Assembly: GCF_037975245.1 (NCBI RefSeq)
Contig: NC_092579.1
Location: forward strand, 4,242,001-4,306,000
Length of the DNA: 64,000 nucleotides
Direction of reading: 5' to 3'
DNA from: Apostichopus japonicus
Lineage: Eukaryota > Echinodermata > Holothuroidea > Aspidochirotida > Stichopodidae
In this document: in pieces, positions 38,378 through 50,584 of the stretch
Layout of the letters: the number at the start of each line of letters is the position of its first letter
How positions within the stretch are numbered: position 1 is the stretch's first letter
Notes under the pieces: generated by a model
Database searches by the model: none
Told to the model about the DNA's origin: nothing
The model's input: the letters and a program-made list of their open reading frames with translations, nothing else
Position numbers and translations under genes: made by a program

Positions 38378-39825
38378 ATTGAGCTGGAGAATTAAGAAAA
38401 AAGAGTCACACTGTCCAGATGTTCGGGTAATCTAACTGCCCTGTGGCCTAACCTATTTTAGTCATCTCGACACAGCTTAATATTCTACATGCTTGATATA
38501 GTCACACAGTAAACCCAATACGCAAACAAACGCCCACCGAACAATCATTTCAAGGACTTTTTACTCACAAGAGAAAGATTAATTCAGATATCACACTCCT
38601 ACACAGATATGTTTAAAATAAATTCATCCCAGGCGAGATAGATAAGCACAGTTATTATGAAAACATGATACGGAATGCGTGATAAAATGCATTAACAACA
38701 CTGTTACATCACATATGGATTAATAATTATACAACTATACGAAATTCGGATTTTGGATCAGGCAAGTCAGGTGAGTAACAACTTTACATCAAAAGACACA
38801 GAAAGAAATTCATATATTATCTCCTGGCATTAGATTAATTGATTGATTAGATTGATAGATGGTGACAAAGATGGTTACACTTGTAAAGTTAGTATTAAAT
38901 AACACAGAATATTAACGAGAATATTATGCTTACACAGATTGCAATGGTGAAAAGATCTTTGATAGTTTTTAGTACATCTTAGGTAGATGAACACAAAATA
39001 TTAAATTATATGTCTCAATGAATCACTGAGCTCTCACAAATTGTTGGTAAAGATGACTGTGCAACATCAAGTGCATATTTTCACAATTTTGTCACAAGGT
39101 TAAATTTCACAAAAAAATAAGATATTTTATTACTTATCAGTTTGATACTTTCCCAAGATCATATCTTTGCTTGAAATAATCCAAATTCCAATCAAGAAAA
39201 TTGCACTTAAATTGACCTTACTAAATTGCTCACCGTCAGTTGGGACATTTTGTCTCTCAAAATTAAATGCAACGACTGCAATTATATGCCTTTACTGTTT
39301 AATATAGGTGATCAAATATCAGAACAGCATAAACACTTACTGGTCCGGTGTATTTATGAGTAATGATATAAATACTAAACTGTCTCCAATCAACATAAAT
39401 GCAATTTCTGTGATCTAGCTATTAAACCTCCAACAGTTGGTTATATTTTAGCACCTCACCCACAATGACCCCAGACTTCCGGGTCACTGTTCACTTCCTC
39501 ATCAATCTGCCATGATCTCATAGCTTTGTTTAATTATCAAGCAAAGTGGTTTCATGTGAACATAAAGATGATCATGAAATAGAGTAAATTTTCTTTTGTC
39601 TTAAATTTTTGGATTGTCCAAAGAAACGGAAAAGTTTCACTTCAAAACAACTGCCATCATTTATAAACTAAGAACTAAAATATTTTGGGTTGCTATAGCT
39701 ACTGTAGCTATTTTTTTACAATATATGATAAGCTAATTGTTTCAAAAAATGAAAAAAAAAAAAAAGTTCCTTCTTTGAAGGATTTGTCTTTGTATGCAAA
39801 TGATAAAAATTTAAATTTAAAAAAA

Positions 39826-40193
39826 GAAAGAAAAACATCATAACATTTTACAGCAGAACTTTCAAGTTTAATAACCGTGGGAAAAGATGATCATAGTATA
39901 CAGGTACTAAGATGGCACTAACACGAGCATAATACTAAGTATGCAGGACTTTAACTAATTTATTATGCTCTTAATTTCTTTTAATTGATTGTTCCATGTT
40001 GTATTTTATGTAATGTAAATTTTTATTTTCATTGTCGTCTTATCTTATCTTAATTTATTTTATTATTGTTATTTTTATTATTTTATATGTTTATATTTTT
40101 TCATTTCACTATTTGATATTTTACTTCAGGGCCTCGGGGGAGATTAGCTTTACGCTAACCGAGTTACCCTTTAATGTTAAATAATAATAATAA
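39826..40193 (+). mobile_element. LINE 3' insertion with chimeric 5' part and long target duplication
   Basis: A 33-bp direct repeat (39793-39825 and 40194-40226, starting TATGCAAATGATAAAAATTT) brackets 368 bp. The right part has a LINE-like 3' end ('gggcctcgggggagattagc', 'cgagttacccttta', then (AAT)n). The left 112 bp (39826-39937) are nearly the same as 41478-41584. The flanking repeat and the tail fit target-primed insertion. Confidence 0.65.
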
Positions 40194-41477
40194 TATGCAA
40201 ATGATAAAAATTTAAATTTAAAAAAAATAAATAAGGAGAAGACCCTGCAACTTTTCAAAGTCTACCTGTGAGAGCCTCTTTGCAAACCTTAAACTATTTC
40301 ATACCAAAAGGAAAAGAAAATCCTTTTTTTTGTTGGCAAGAAAGAAAGATGCTTTTAAACATAATTCAAGTATATTAATATTCACTCAGTTAAAAGACAA
40401 AAGAATATCATGTGAGACAGAGAATAACAAAGAAATAGTTTCAAGGTTCAAACTTATATAAACTAAACTGTACATCATTGTAAGTTATTGATACAGCCAT
40501 GAAGCAGGTCACTAATTTTGCTGTTGCTTGTACATAACGACGATATTTTGTGCTTCGTATTAAATCCACATGATATTTAGACCAATTAAGGGAGACAGTA
40601 GTGCAAAGCTATATTTAAATGCAGGAAAATAAAACTAGATACATGTATCATGTTTTATTAAATTTATAAATGTTATATATATATCACTTGTAGCATTTTA
40701 ACCACCCAGTAAAAGATGAGAGTGAAATTGTGTTGTTCTAATGGTAAGCACCTCTTTTATCTAATTTTGCTCTATGCTTTAGAATCACAAAAAGTTGTAA
40801 AATGATCAATAAAATTAGATTAAATAGAAGAAAAGCCACCCAATGATGTGATGTAGTCTCATTTAAAGCAGCTGGTTACATTTCATTATGAATATTTATA
40901 GAATCATGAATATATTTTAAATTCCCACAAACTTCACTATGGCAACTGCTATAAAATGTTCCATTTTCAAAGAACAAAAATAAAGTTGGTTTCTCTTGAA
41001 CAAAGAGTAACAATGAGTTGGTGTTTAGCCTTAACAATTCATGACAAGAACAATTAACTCACATCCCAATTAATTAAGTACCGTTAACATGCATCCTGAT
41101 TCTACTGTGGTCCACTGGCCTAGGCACACTGCTATGAAAATATTGTAAGCCTAGCCTAACTGACAATGTTTGTTAGGCTATTAAAAGAACTGAAAGAATA
41201 CCTCCACACAATTATTGTTATGACACTGAAGCCAACAGAACTTACAATATTCTGTGATACTTTAGTTTTGTGATATGAGACATTGATGTTATAAACATTA
41301 GCATCAGATTTAAGGAAAAGTTCATGAAAAATCAAATTTCAGGATAAAAATCGGAACATAAAAAGTATGGCTGTTGTTAGTTAACTGAGAATTAGTTAAA
41401 ACAAAAGGTGGTTTGAGATTTGTAAAGCATTTCCTTACTGTAAGATGTAGGCAAAACTCCTATGTGTTGAAGAAAAG

Positions 41478-41584
41478 GAAAGAAAAACATCATAACATTT
41501 TACAGCTGAACTTTCAAGTTTAATAACCGTGGGAAAAGATGATCATAGTATACTTAACATGGCACTAACACGAGCATAATACTC
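41478..41584 (+). repeat. Second copy of the 5' part of the 39.8-kb insertion
   Basis: It matches 39826-39937 with one substitution (cagcag/cagctg) and a small indel near 'tatac..atggcac'. It lies about 1.65 kb away in the same orientation and has no LINE tail. Confidence 0.85.
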
Positions 41585-42674
41585 GGGTATTTAATAAAAT
41601 GAATAGAACTGCTGAATAAGTACATTTGGTTGTTTTCCAATTTCTAATTCATGGGATACGAGAGGAAGCCAACATAAGGAGGGAAAGAGAGCTTCAGAAT
41701 ATAGAAGAAAAAAATTTACACTGTTAGGAAGTGAAAATTCATGGTAAAGATAAAAATACAATAATTTGTTGGAAGTATATCAACTTTTTGTGAAATAGGA
41801 GAAGAATGAGAATTGGATAAAAAAAGGATACCTAATTCACAAGTATGTTGGAAACATTTAAATACTTCTTAACATGCTTAGAGCTTTCTGGTTATTTTTC
41901 TATGCACCTTTTTTAGCTTATTGTGAAATATGAGAAGATGGGGCCAAGAAAAGGAGGGGAGAGGCAGAGGATTAGAGAGAATGGGAGAGTACGTAATTTC
42001 TTTTTCACTTTGAGAAAGTGGAATTAGATACCTTAATTTGGAAGTAACTTGTAAACTACAAGCATTTAAATATCTAAAACATGCTTAAAGTTGCCCAGTT
42101 ATTTTGATATGCACTGTTTCTAACTTTAAAAATGTATTCAAAATTTGGTGGCATTAACTATTAAAACACTTGGCTGTCTTGACTTAAATTGAAAAAAAAT
42201 TACGGTCTTAAAAAGAAAAGTTGATTTCCATAAAACTTGCATTCAGACAAATCTTTACGCAATGTAAACTGTTAAAATAACATTCAAGTTTATCTACAGT
42301 ACATAGAATTCCTTCATAACTTAACAAATTCTCCAAAAGACTTTGACAAGCTTGAATACCCAATTTCTGTTTCAACATATATCCACTCTTTTTTTTTCCA
42401 GTTTTTTATAACTTATGCAGTGTGTCTGTTGGCTGGAGAAAACATTGCTTTATGGAACTTTCCACACGTATGAAGCATGATAAACACAAGTGGTGTTAAG
42501 TGAAGGAAACGTCCCTTAGCCTTACAGCTAGGGTTTAATATTTCTCTGCTATAATGTAACTCCACCATAAGAAATCAAAATTGTGCGTTTCAAGTTAACT
42601 TTAATCAAAAAGAAGAGTTTGATGTCGGTAAGGAGGCAATATAACTGCATCAAGAAGTCAAGAGATGATCCACT

Positions 42675-42803
42675 TTTAAAGGATGACTTTTGGTGCAACA
42701 TATAATTTGATTTGATATGTTATAGACCATTAAAAACACACTGCATGCACAGTCAGTCCTGGTTGAAATTTCTATTTTGTTTTCGAGGAATGACCCTTTA
42801 AAG
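42675..42803. mobile_element. Possible short MITE
   Basis: TTTAAAGGATGACTT near 42675 and its partner AATGACCCTTTAAAG at the other side form imperfect inverted ends about 130 bp apart. Only the outer 8 bases match exactly, so this may be chance. Confidence 0.3.
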
Positions 42804-44620
42804 ACGTAGATGCCATCAACTATTAAAGTGACTGGGCTGTTAAGTCTAATACACAGACTAGTATTAGGTCAGTTCCTCAGATGCAATACCAAACTAAATC
42901 AGAAAACATGAGAATTTTTATGCCCTTATATGGGTAATGTTTACGATGCATTTACAAATTTGTCAAGCAAAAAATTATGTTGAATGTCATCTTAGGGTAT
43001 TCTCTTGCTAGTATATGAAGTTAAAAGAAAACATGTATTGGTTGAGTTTGTACTCGAATTTATAAAATAAAATAACATTAAGGGTTGCACTGAGTAGCTG
43101 ACCTCATCATCATGTCTGAAGCCTTAAAGGAGCATTCAAGACTTTTAGCATACAGCACTATTGAGCTGAATATCTAAAAGTTAAACCTCAACATAAAAAT
43201 TTTTTCGGCACTCAAAATTTTTCATTTTTCTTAAATCTGTAACATATCAAGACTAAAATTATGCCTAGAGTCACCCATTAATATCTTTGCAATTCCTGTA
43301 ATATATAACCAACCTCTCCCCCTATGCATCGCATAAAACGTACGCAGGACTCTCTTCCGATTAACGATTTCACACATCGAAATTGCCGGCCTCGTCTGTC
43401 CAGTGTCGCAGCTGTAGACGTATTTATTTCAAAAATTGTACCAAATATTGTTACTGCTCACAGCTGGTCAGCTTTAATCACATTATCGTCCCCATTTTTA
43501 TTTTTACCGGAAAGCAATTTTATCGGGGATTAGGACACTCCGTATGCAAGCAAACAGTTTCCTTCCCAAAGTCAGATCTATAGAACCTCTGGCCAATGTA
43601 AGCAAATATATACTGCAGCCCTGCGGCGAGAACGTTTAAGCAGTCATATTGTTTTATGTTCTTTTTATACATAGCAGCCAAATTGCGAAAATACAGAGTT
43701 ACTTTAATCGTGGTCTGTCGTACGAGAGTGTTCCTTTCTCAATTTATAGGTCAACAATTTCACCAGAGCATACAGAGTACTTAGCAATCAGAATATAAGA
43801 TTGCAAATGTTCACACTATTAAAGGATAATGCCATATATTTTACAGAGTTATCCAATATCCACATGTTCAGACCCAGACTTAATTATGTTAGTTAGATTC
43901 GATCACATTTGTCAAAAGCAAACAGGTAATTTGAAACAGGAAAATTAAAACAATTTTACTTTGTTATTTTTATACAATTCAACCAGAATTTGGGATTAAA
44001 TAGCTCCAAAAAATATTACATATCAAAAATCAACCCAAGAAGCTGCTTTAAATTAAAAAGCATCATTGATCATTGATCTCACGGTTAGAATGAGGCATAC
44101 ATATCTAATTACACGAGCAATTATCACATGACGTTATCGGAATGATGCTACGTTACTCCCGGTCGCGAAATAAAGGGTTACCAAACTGAATGATGATATC
44201 AAACCTAAAGATGAAATAGGTGTTTGCCAGGCAGACACACCAGCCTTTATTCTTTACTACAAGGCTTTAAATCTTCCCGACAGATTAACTGTCACCGAAC
44301 TTTTGCTTGCGACCTCCTTTCCAAATGATGGGAAATTAATGATCCTTGTAAATTAACAGCAGTGTGGTTGTGCACATCCTGCCAAACCATTGTCAACTTC
44401 AACATCCTACCAGTTGAACAAATCTTATATAAGAAATTTTGCTCGTGAGAGTCGTTCATCTAAAGCTCTTTCAACGAACAAAATTTCAAAAAGACAAGAT
44501 TTAAAGAACAATGTTCCAAGCTGATGACGATGATTTTCCTCGCAGAGAGGCCTTACCAAAACTCAAAACAAAACAAATAAGAGAAATAGCATGAAGGATG
44601 ATTTAATAAGGACATTCAGG

Positions 44621-44648
44621 AGAGAGAGAGAGAGGTGGAGAGAGATCA
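44621..44648. repeat. (GA)n tract followed by GGTGGAGAGAGA
   Basis: GAGAGAGAGAGAGGTGGAGA occurs here and again at about 57163-57189. Confidence 0.75.
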
Positions 44649-45039
44649 AACCAGGGTAGTGAGATCAATCCGCAGCTAATCAATTACATTTTATAACATT
44701 ATGACAGTCCTCTCATCTAAAACAAAATTTACTGTACAACTCGGCGCCTGTTTACACTAGCTCCAGATCCAAAAACAGAGCTCGGGCTCCTAATCGAATC
44801 TCTACCGTAAAAACAACATCGGTCCCGCTCCAAACTCCGGGATTTTTAAGCCGGAAGAGATCCAGGATGAACGAGGAGCTCTGAGGCACATCTGGGATGA
44901 CCTTAGTTCTTCGATTCGATGATGATCCCTGACCCGACACACCTCGGCATTATATACAATATACACAGCAGGCATGATACCATATTTATGGTACATGCAT
45001 TGTGCGATGCTAAGATTTTATATAAATGATCATAATATT

Positions 45040-45327
45040 TGCTTTTTATATAGCGCTTTATAAACAGCAATAGGTCTCAAAGCACTTTACAGACGTTATA
45101 TTACCCCTGATAACCTGTCCCAGAGACAATCCCTCCAGTCAGCAGCAGTTATATACTGCGCCCAAAGACAAGTTACCTCACCGGTACCCATTTAACCCCT
45201 GGGTGGAGAGAGGCAAGTGAGATAAAGCATTTGCCCAAGGACACAACGTAATGAACTAGGCAGGAATCGAACCAGCAATCCTTAGATCACGAGTCCGACG
45301 CCTTAGCCAATTGGCCACTACGCTCTC
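45040..45327 (-). mobile_element. tRNA-derived SINE sharing the family 1 head, LINE-like tail
   Basis: Read on the minus strand, the element starts with a tRNA-like head (TGGCTAAGGCGTCGG, B box GGTTCGATTCC at 45273-45263). It continues through the same 'gtgtccttgggcaaa' and 'ctccacccagggg' blocks as family 1, then diverges. It ends in a 'gcgctatataaa' type 3' end like those of LINE elements elsewhere in the window. It sits only about 370 bp downstream of the IS1-IS3 exon donor. A partner LINE supplying the tail is inferred. Confidence 0.82.
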
Positions 45328-45697
45328 TATTAATTTATTTTTATTTTTATAACGCTATATTAATCAGCACCGTTCCTTTGATCCGGATGGGATCAAACAA
45401 AACTGTGTGGAACTTAAACACTGGAAGAATACTAAGATTCCCTGAATGGTGAGACAGTTTTAATCTGAATCTAAATGAGGATCAAGCCATCGATGAGTAA
45501 GGAATAAATTCATGCCATTCGATACTGTTCGATTATACCTTCCGTCTCTTTGTTTAAAAATGTTCACTTAATCTCTACCCGGGGATGAATACGAAACAGA
45601 GCCCCTGCAGATGCAACCGGGCCGATATGAAAGTTAATTTACAAATATCTACGAGGACGAAACAGACAAAAAATATGAAATCAAAAAGGTAACTCAC

Positions 45698-45943
45698 CCC
45701 GCCATGACGATGAAGAAATCTAATCTATTCCAAGTTTCTCCGAGATAACCCAGCTTCCCTGTGATACCCATCGCAATCATCTTAATGACCATCTCCAGAG
45801 CGAAAAATGCAAATATGAAATGGTCGAGTCCCTGAAGGATGAGACAGCGTGTTCCGGTACATTGGTCGTCGTTGCACGGTTGGTACATTCCTAGGGTCAC
45901 GCAGTTCAGGAGGATGATGGCCATGCTGATTCTTTCAAACCAT
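45698..45943 (-). CDS. T-type (Cav3) calcium channel alpha-1, exon encoding IS1-IS3
   Basis: This internal coding exon is 246 nt (82 codons) and is read on the minus strand. It encodes [20 protein letters not shown] (IS1), a short extracellular loop with a Cys pair ([11 protein letters not shown]), IS2 ([21 protein letters not shown]) and IS3 ([13 protein letters not shown]). The [11 protein letters not shown] and [13 protein letters not shown] blocks are diagnostic of the Cav3 (CACNA1G/H/I) class rather than Cav1/Cav2 or sodium channels. The donor is GTGAGT at 45697-45692, leaving phase 2. At the 5' side the exon appears to follow an AC acceptor at 45945-45944 and starts with the last base of a codon; a preceding CC would give the Pro-Trp-Phe-Glu-Arg typical of the family. 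The reading frame stays open upstream to about 46008 and contains an ATG at 45969, but that stretch is interpreted as intron. The orthologous family is certain; which vertebrate paralogue it matches cannot be decided. Confidence 0.95.
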
Positions 45944-45963
45944 GTGCAAATGGAGTTAAGGAA
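45944..45963 (-). promoter_or_regulatory. U12-type branch point and AC acceptor of the upstream intron
   Basis: On the minus strand the bases before the IS1 exon read TTCCTTAAC (45963-45955), then TCCATTTGC, then AC (45945-45944). TTCCTTAAC is the minor-spliceosome branch-point consensus. The branch adenosine is 12 nt from the exon, within the usual U12 spacing. No AG occurs between the in-frame stop at 46011-46009 and the AG inside the conserved Trp-Phe-Glu-Arg codons, so a normal U2 acceptor is not available. Minor-class AT-AC introns are known to be retained in voltage-gated sodium and calcium channel genes. The matching donor (ATATCCTT) was not seen between 46000 and 64000. Confidence 0.8.
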
Positions 45964-48900
45964 CGACATTTTCACATAAAAAATTGTCAAAAAATATGAA
46001 CAATTAAATTATAATAAAAGAAAGATCATATAACAACAGAACCACACATTTCTGTCCAAAGTTGACACCTTTGTTGCGTTATATGTTAATATGTTAATAT
46101 GCTGAGAATTGTTTGTGATGTCATTAGGACTGTCCTGCAAAACATGTTCTTTCACTCATTCTTTTTTGACAGAGTGATATGTCCTTGAATAGGAGGTGCG
46201 GGGGGGGGGGGGGTATGGATTGGTGGTGTGGAGAGGGAAATGTTTGGGGGGATACAAGAGGGAAGGGGATTGATTGTCAAAGTACTCACTGAATTCCTAG
46301 ATCAATGACAATGGAAATCTGTCATAGCAAGGAAGGATCATCTTCATAAGTGAAACCAATATAGGTATAGAGCAGAATATCATGATTCATCTGCTGAAAT
46401 GACATACAACATTTCTCTACCATTTACTGCATGGCTATTCATAAAAATTACAGTATACATTAGTCAGTTGTGACTATACATCCTATCAGAATAAGGTTTG
46501 GAGTTATGTTGATAAAAACATTGTTTTCCTTATGATTCTTTTACATCAACTCAGTCCTGTCAAAGTAGAACCGTTGATATAAAGTTACCCACTTATATAC
46601 AAACCTGAAATGTTGAAAACCCAAAAAGATTAATGTCACGATGGGTAAACACTAAACAGCTCTGAGGACCGATTTGACAACAATTGTTCCTAATATGTTT
46701 ACCATCAAATATAAAGATTCAAGCGATGAGCCTGTGAGAAACGATCAGAAATCCCTAGAGTATGGAAGCCTTGAAATTAGACTGTGGTGTAGTATTCCAC
46801 ACAGCTATTGGAAATTGTTTTTGACATGTTGCCATGGTTACAGTTGATAAGTGCTGAATGTAACAGTCACCTTGAAAATAGATTAAAAACAATAAGTGTA
46901 TAATCTTAAGTATGTAGTTCAGAATGAAGGAAACAAACATGATTTGTCTTATTTTTTAACAAACAGAGTTACATCTTTCTATGCTCTTCATGTTGCAATG
47001 CATTCGTACTGTAGGATTCAACGAATTGCACGAAACAGCCAATTTTGGCTGTCCTGTAAATAACAGCATGAATAAGAAATAAACAATGCATACGTAAACA
47101 CACCGATGGAAGTTGAATGACATATTATCTCCCAAAGGCTCACTTTAAATATGTTTTGTTTTTAGTGTTACTGCAGACTGAGAGAATAATACTCGTTGCC
47201 CTGGGGTGATCTTATGGTCACTGAAGAGTGAAATTTCTTGATAATAACTATCTTTGTGCTCGATGAAGCTCTCAAAACAGAAATTAGTTTGAAGGCTTTC
47301 GTCTATAACTGAATCTGAGGCTCGGACCGTTTCGTACAAATAAGACTAAAAACGGTGCTCATGTCTTTGATATATATATTCATCCAACTGGAAGGGGTGA
47401 GGTCTGGACTTATCTAACAGACAGACACATGTCATATGTATGGAATCCTTTAGTACCAATGTGAGATGAACAAATTCATGCCCTAGTTAACATGGAAGAA
47501 GAAAGAAAGAAAAAAATAATGATAATAAAACTAGCGAGCAGTTTGATTAAATTAATTTATTAGTTATTTGGTAGTCTGCTCAGCATTCCTTCATTTCATC
47601 CTCTCTGTTTTAGGGCAAGGTTTCGTAATCGTTAGACGAAACATTTACAACTTTGCACTTGCTCATTGTATAGCTCTAACATATCCATGTGATGTATGCA
47701 TGTATCCATGAGTCTACATACATATAGACATATACATTAAACATTGTGTGATCCATTGTCTATATGGGAGTTATATTGATCAAGGAAAGTATCATTATTG
47801 TTTTACAAATTAAGCTCATGAAAGCTCATGATAGCTTGATCCTCATTACTCGAAAATTCTGTAAGATTCAAAGCGATGAAAAATTCTAGTTGACCAAAAA
47901 AAATGGTTTCTGGTGTAGAATGAGGACGGAGGCCACTGACCATCCTGGTCCAGTCATAGAGGGCGCACTGTAGTTTTAAAAGATTGCCAGAAGTTGTGAG
48001 GAGATAGGTAAGTGAGGAGAAACAAATTTGTTAAACAAATTAAGTTTATGAAAGTTATTGCTAGCTTTTGCAGGGTAGTAACACTTGGACAATAAGATTC
48101 AACTTTATATTTGTTTTTTTTAGTGTCAACTTTTACCTGCTAGTGATTGTGCACACTACATTGGTATGGTTACCTTCTGCGATCTATTGCATGCATGTAT
48201 GTATATAGTAGTGGTATTAGTAGTATCAAGTCCAAGCATACATGTATTAAACATGCAGTATTAAAAAGCCAAAAATATTAAGCAATTGCTTGGTGTGAGC
48301 TGATAAAGATGATTTGAATAATCTACGAAATTTTAAGACATTTCATGTGTTCACCTCAAGAGTTACTTGAATTCACTTTAATTTTGTGAATTGTATTCAC
48401 TTGTAGGGTTCATGTGTTCACTTAAAGTGCATCTAGTTAGCTCGAAACCATTTAACTCCATATTCAACTTCTCCAAACATTCTGAAGACATTCAATATCG
48501 AACCCAAGAGCTTTGGATTTTATTCAATTTTTGGTTTTTACAATTTCAATCTCACAAATCGCCCTTAATTGCATATATGCATTTTTCCTCTTCATCTGAC
48601 AATATTGTCTTGAGGAATGCCTTCCCTATGATGTAGGAGATCTCCTTTAATATGCAGTCGGCTCCCTTCGGGCCACAAGTTGTTTTCTTTTTGGTTTTCT
48701 TAAGTTTGGTAATTTTATATTCCAGGTATTGGTTCTTTTGTACAGTGCTCTTGAGCATGTTTTATTTCATGATAACAGCACTTTAATATATGGTATTTAT
48801 TATATTTTTTTTAGTATATGTACACGATCCATGTTAAATCTGCTGAATGCTGCAAACATCATACACTGTGTGAACTGCATATATTATAACAAACATGGAG

Positions 48901-50584
48901 AAAGAGTCATAAAATCTATAAATAACCATTATAACTGTGAAAATATCATCAATTATTCAGAATGTGGAGATATATTAATTTTAATATATAGTAGACACAC
49001 CTTATTACCAACAGCAAACCATTTAACACACTTTTGTCACTCAATTCAGTTATTAGAGATCATGGTAGTGATTTTTTCTCTTTTTATTTTCTCAATGTGT
49101 GTGCGTGCGTGTGTATGTGTGTTCATTTAACCAAGTAATAAGTCATAGCCCGTTATAGCCAGTATTTGAGGGCTTAAGCTTGTCAATCACTTTGCATTCA
49201 ATATTCTGCAACACAGTCATGTTTTAATAGTTCTGGTAGTATAAGTTTTATGGCCATATTGGCCTTCCTTGGGTTTAAGTTGAATCATTGATTTTCGATC
49301 CCTTACCCATATTACACACCTTTATGCTTGCCCGCAGACTCCAACGATCAATTCTTGACTGTGTGATTATCTACTCTGGAATTTAGATGCTTTTAAGAAC
49401 TTCAATCACAGACCGAACAGAAATAAAGATTAAGCAGCTTTTAATTGATTCCTCGGGTTGAAACAATGGCAGACAAATTGGATGTACTGTTGACGAACGA
49501 ACAGTAAAAATACCATTATCATTCCTTGGTATGCATTCTAAGAACCTCACCAAATAATGGGATCATGTGAATCACAAATCCTGGCAAATATTAATTTACT
49601 TGTAAATATGGAGACTATTGGAAAGAGGGGTTATCTCGGAGCAACAAAATAAAGCAAGGGAGCTTCGACCTCTTGCAAGAAGTCGGAACTAGTCTGGACA
49701 ACTCAAGTTGCAAAATACAATTTAAAGGGAGTGAAGACTCGCGCACAAAGAAACGTCTGATGCTGGTAATCTGACCTAGTTTCGAATGAGGTGTAACAGA
49801 AGTGTTGAACACCACCATCAATCCCAGAAAATACAAACACAGCTTGCTACCGTCAGTAATTAGACTAGTACTAGTGTACAGTCAATACATGCATCTACAG
49901 TCAATACCGACAACACAGTGTACATTGCAGTGATGGACATCTCAGGTCCAGATAAAAGATAACAAGGTATCACGTTTCATTACTGTCTGCATTTTGTAGG
50001 GACAAGAACAAAACTTCACTTGCAAGCAACAGAAAGTTAACTTTTGTCAGAGGGCGGCACGCGGTTTGGGACAAGTCTTCAATGCCTTTAAACTGTCATA
50101 GTGGAATATAAAAGACTGGTATTTAGTATACACAAAGCAAAGGTTATGAGCATCAAATCGCAAGTGGGTCACCAAGGGAGGCGGCGCATGGTCATACCAA
50201 ATCATATCGATTGTAGATTACTTAGATAAAGAGAGTACAATAATGCTGATGAGACAGGTAAGAGAGGGGGGCAGTCAGTATACCGTAACCTACTGCAGGC
50301 CAAAGCATATATTCTTTGAAGACTGTTTATAACCAAACAGCTGTCATTTAATTTTTTTTATCATTTATTTAGTTCCAAGGAAAGGGACTTTTGATGGGGA
50401 AATTTTCTAAAGTATGCAGTATGTGAACTGAACAAAATCATCTTTGCAAATGTTCTCAAGCTGTTACAATATCAATTGTTTGTAGAAAGGATCTGACATT
50501 TCTAAAAAATTTGTTTTACAAAAATAGCCACTTTTCCTTTGTTAATTTCCCAAAGTAAAAGTACAACAGAGAATGTTTCCAAGA

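Larger units (their letters stand above)
11297..45697 (-). other. 34.4-kb intron splitting the domain I voltage sensor
   Basis: This intron runs from donor GTGAGT (45697) to acceptor TAG (11299-11297) and lies between IS3 and IS4. It carries minisatellites (13935-14066, 14854-14931, 15716-15816), three LINE 3' fragments, a polypurine tract (21655-21905), a 342-bp tandem duplication (22991-23674), AT microsatellites, a SINE (28914-29155), a diverged 174-bp tandem pair (37805-38170) and a SINE with a LINE-like tail (45040-45327). The open frames inside it are short, repeat-derived or featureless, and none resembles a known protein apart from the LINE remnant. Confidence 0.85.

Noticed and set aside
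45931-45933. AG acceptor within TTTGAAAG as the start of the IS1 exon
   Set aside because: It would delete the conserved Trp-Phe-Glu-Arg and has no pyrimidine tract.
45694-45990. Open frame beginning with a possible start (TTG at 45990, ATG at 45969) as the N-terminus of the channel
   Set aside because: Residues before the Trp-Phe-Glu-Arg do not resemble the family. The stretch contains an exact U12 branch point and an AC acceptor, and the frame also runs past the GTGAGT donor at the 3' side.
48729-49130. 133-codon open frame on the plus strand
   Set aside because: AT-driven composition (Ile, Tyr, Asn, Cys), ends in a GT-rich stretch, no family resemblance.
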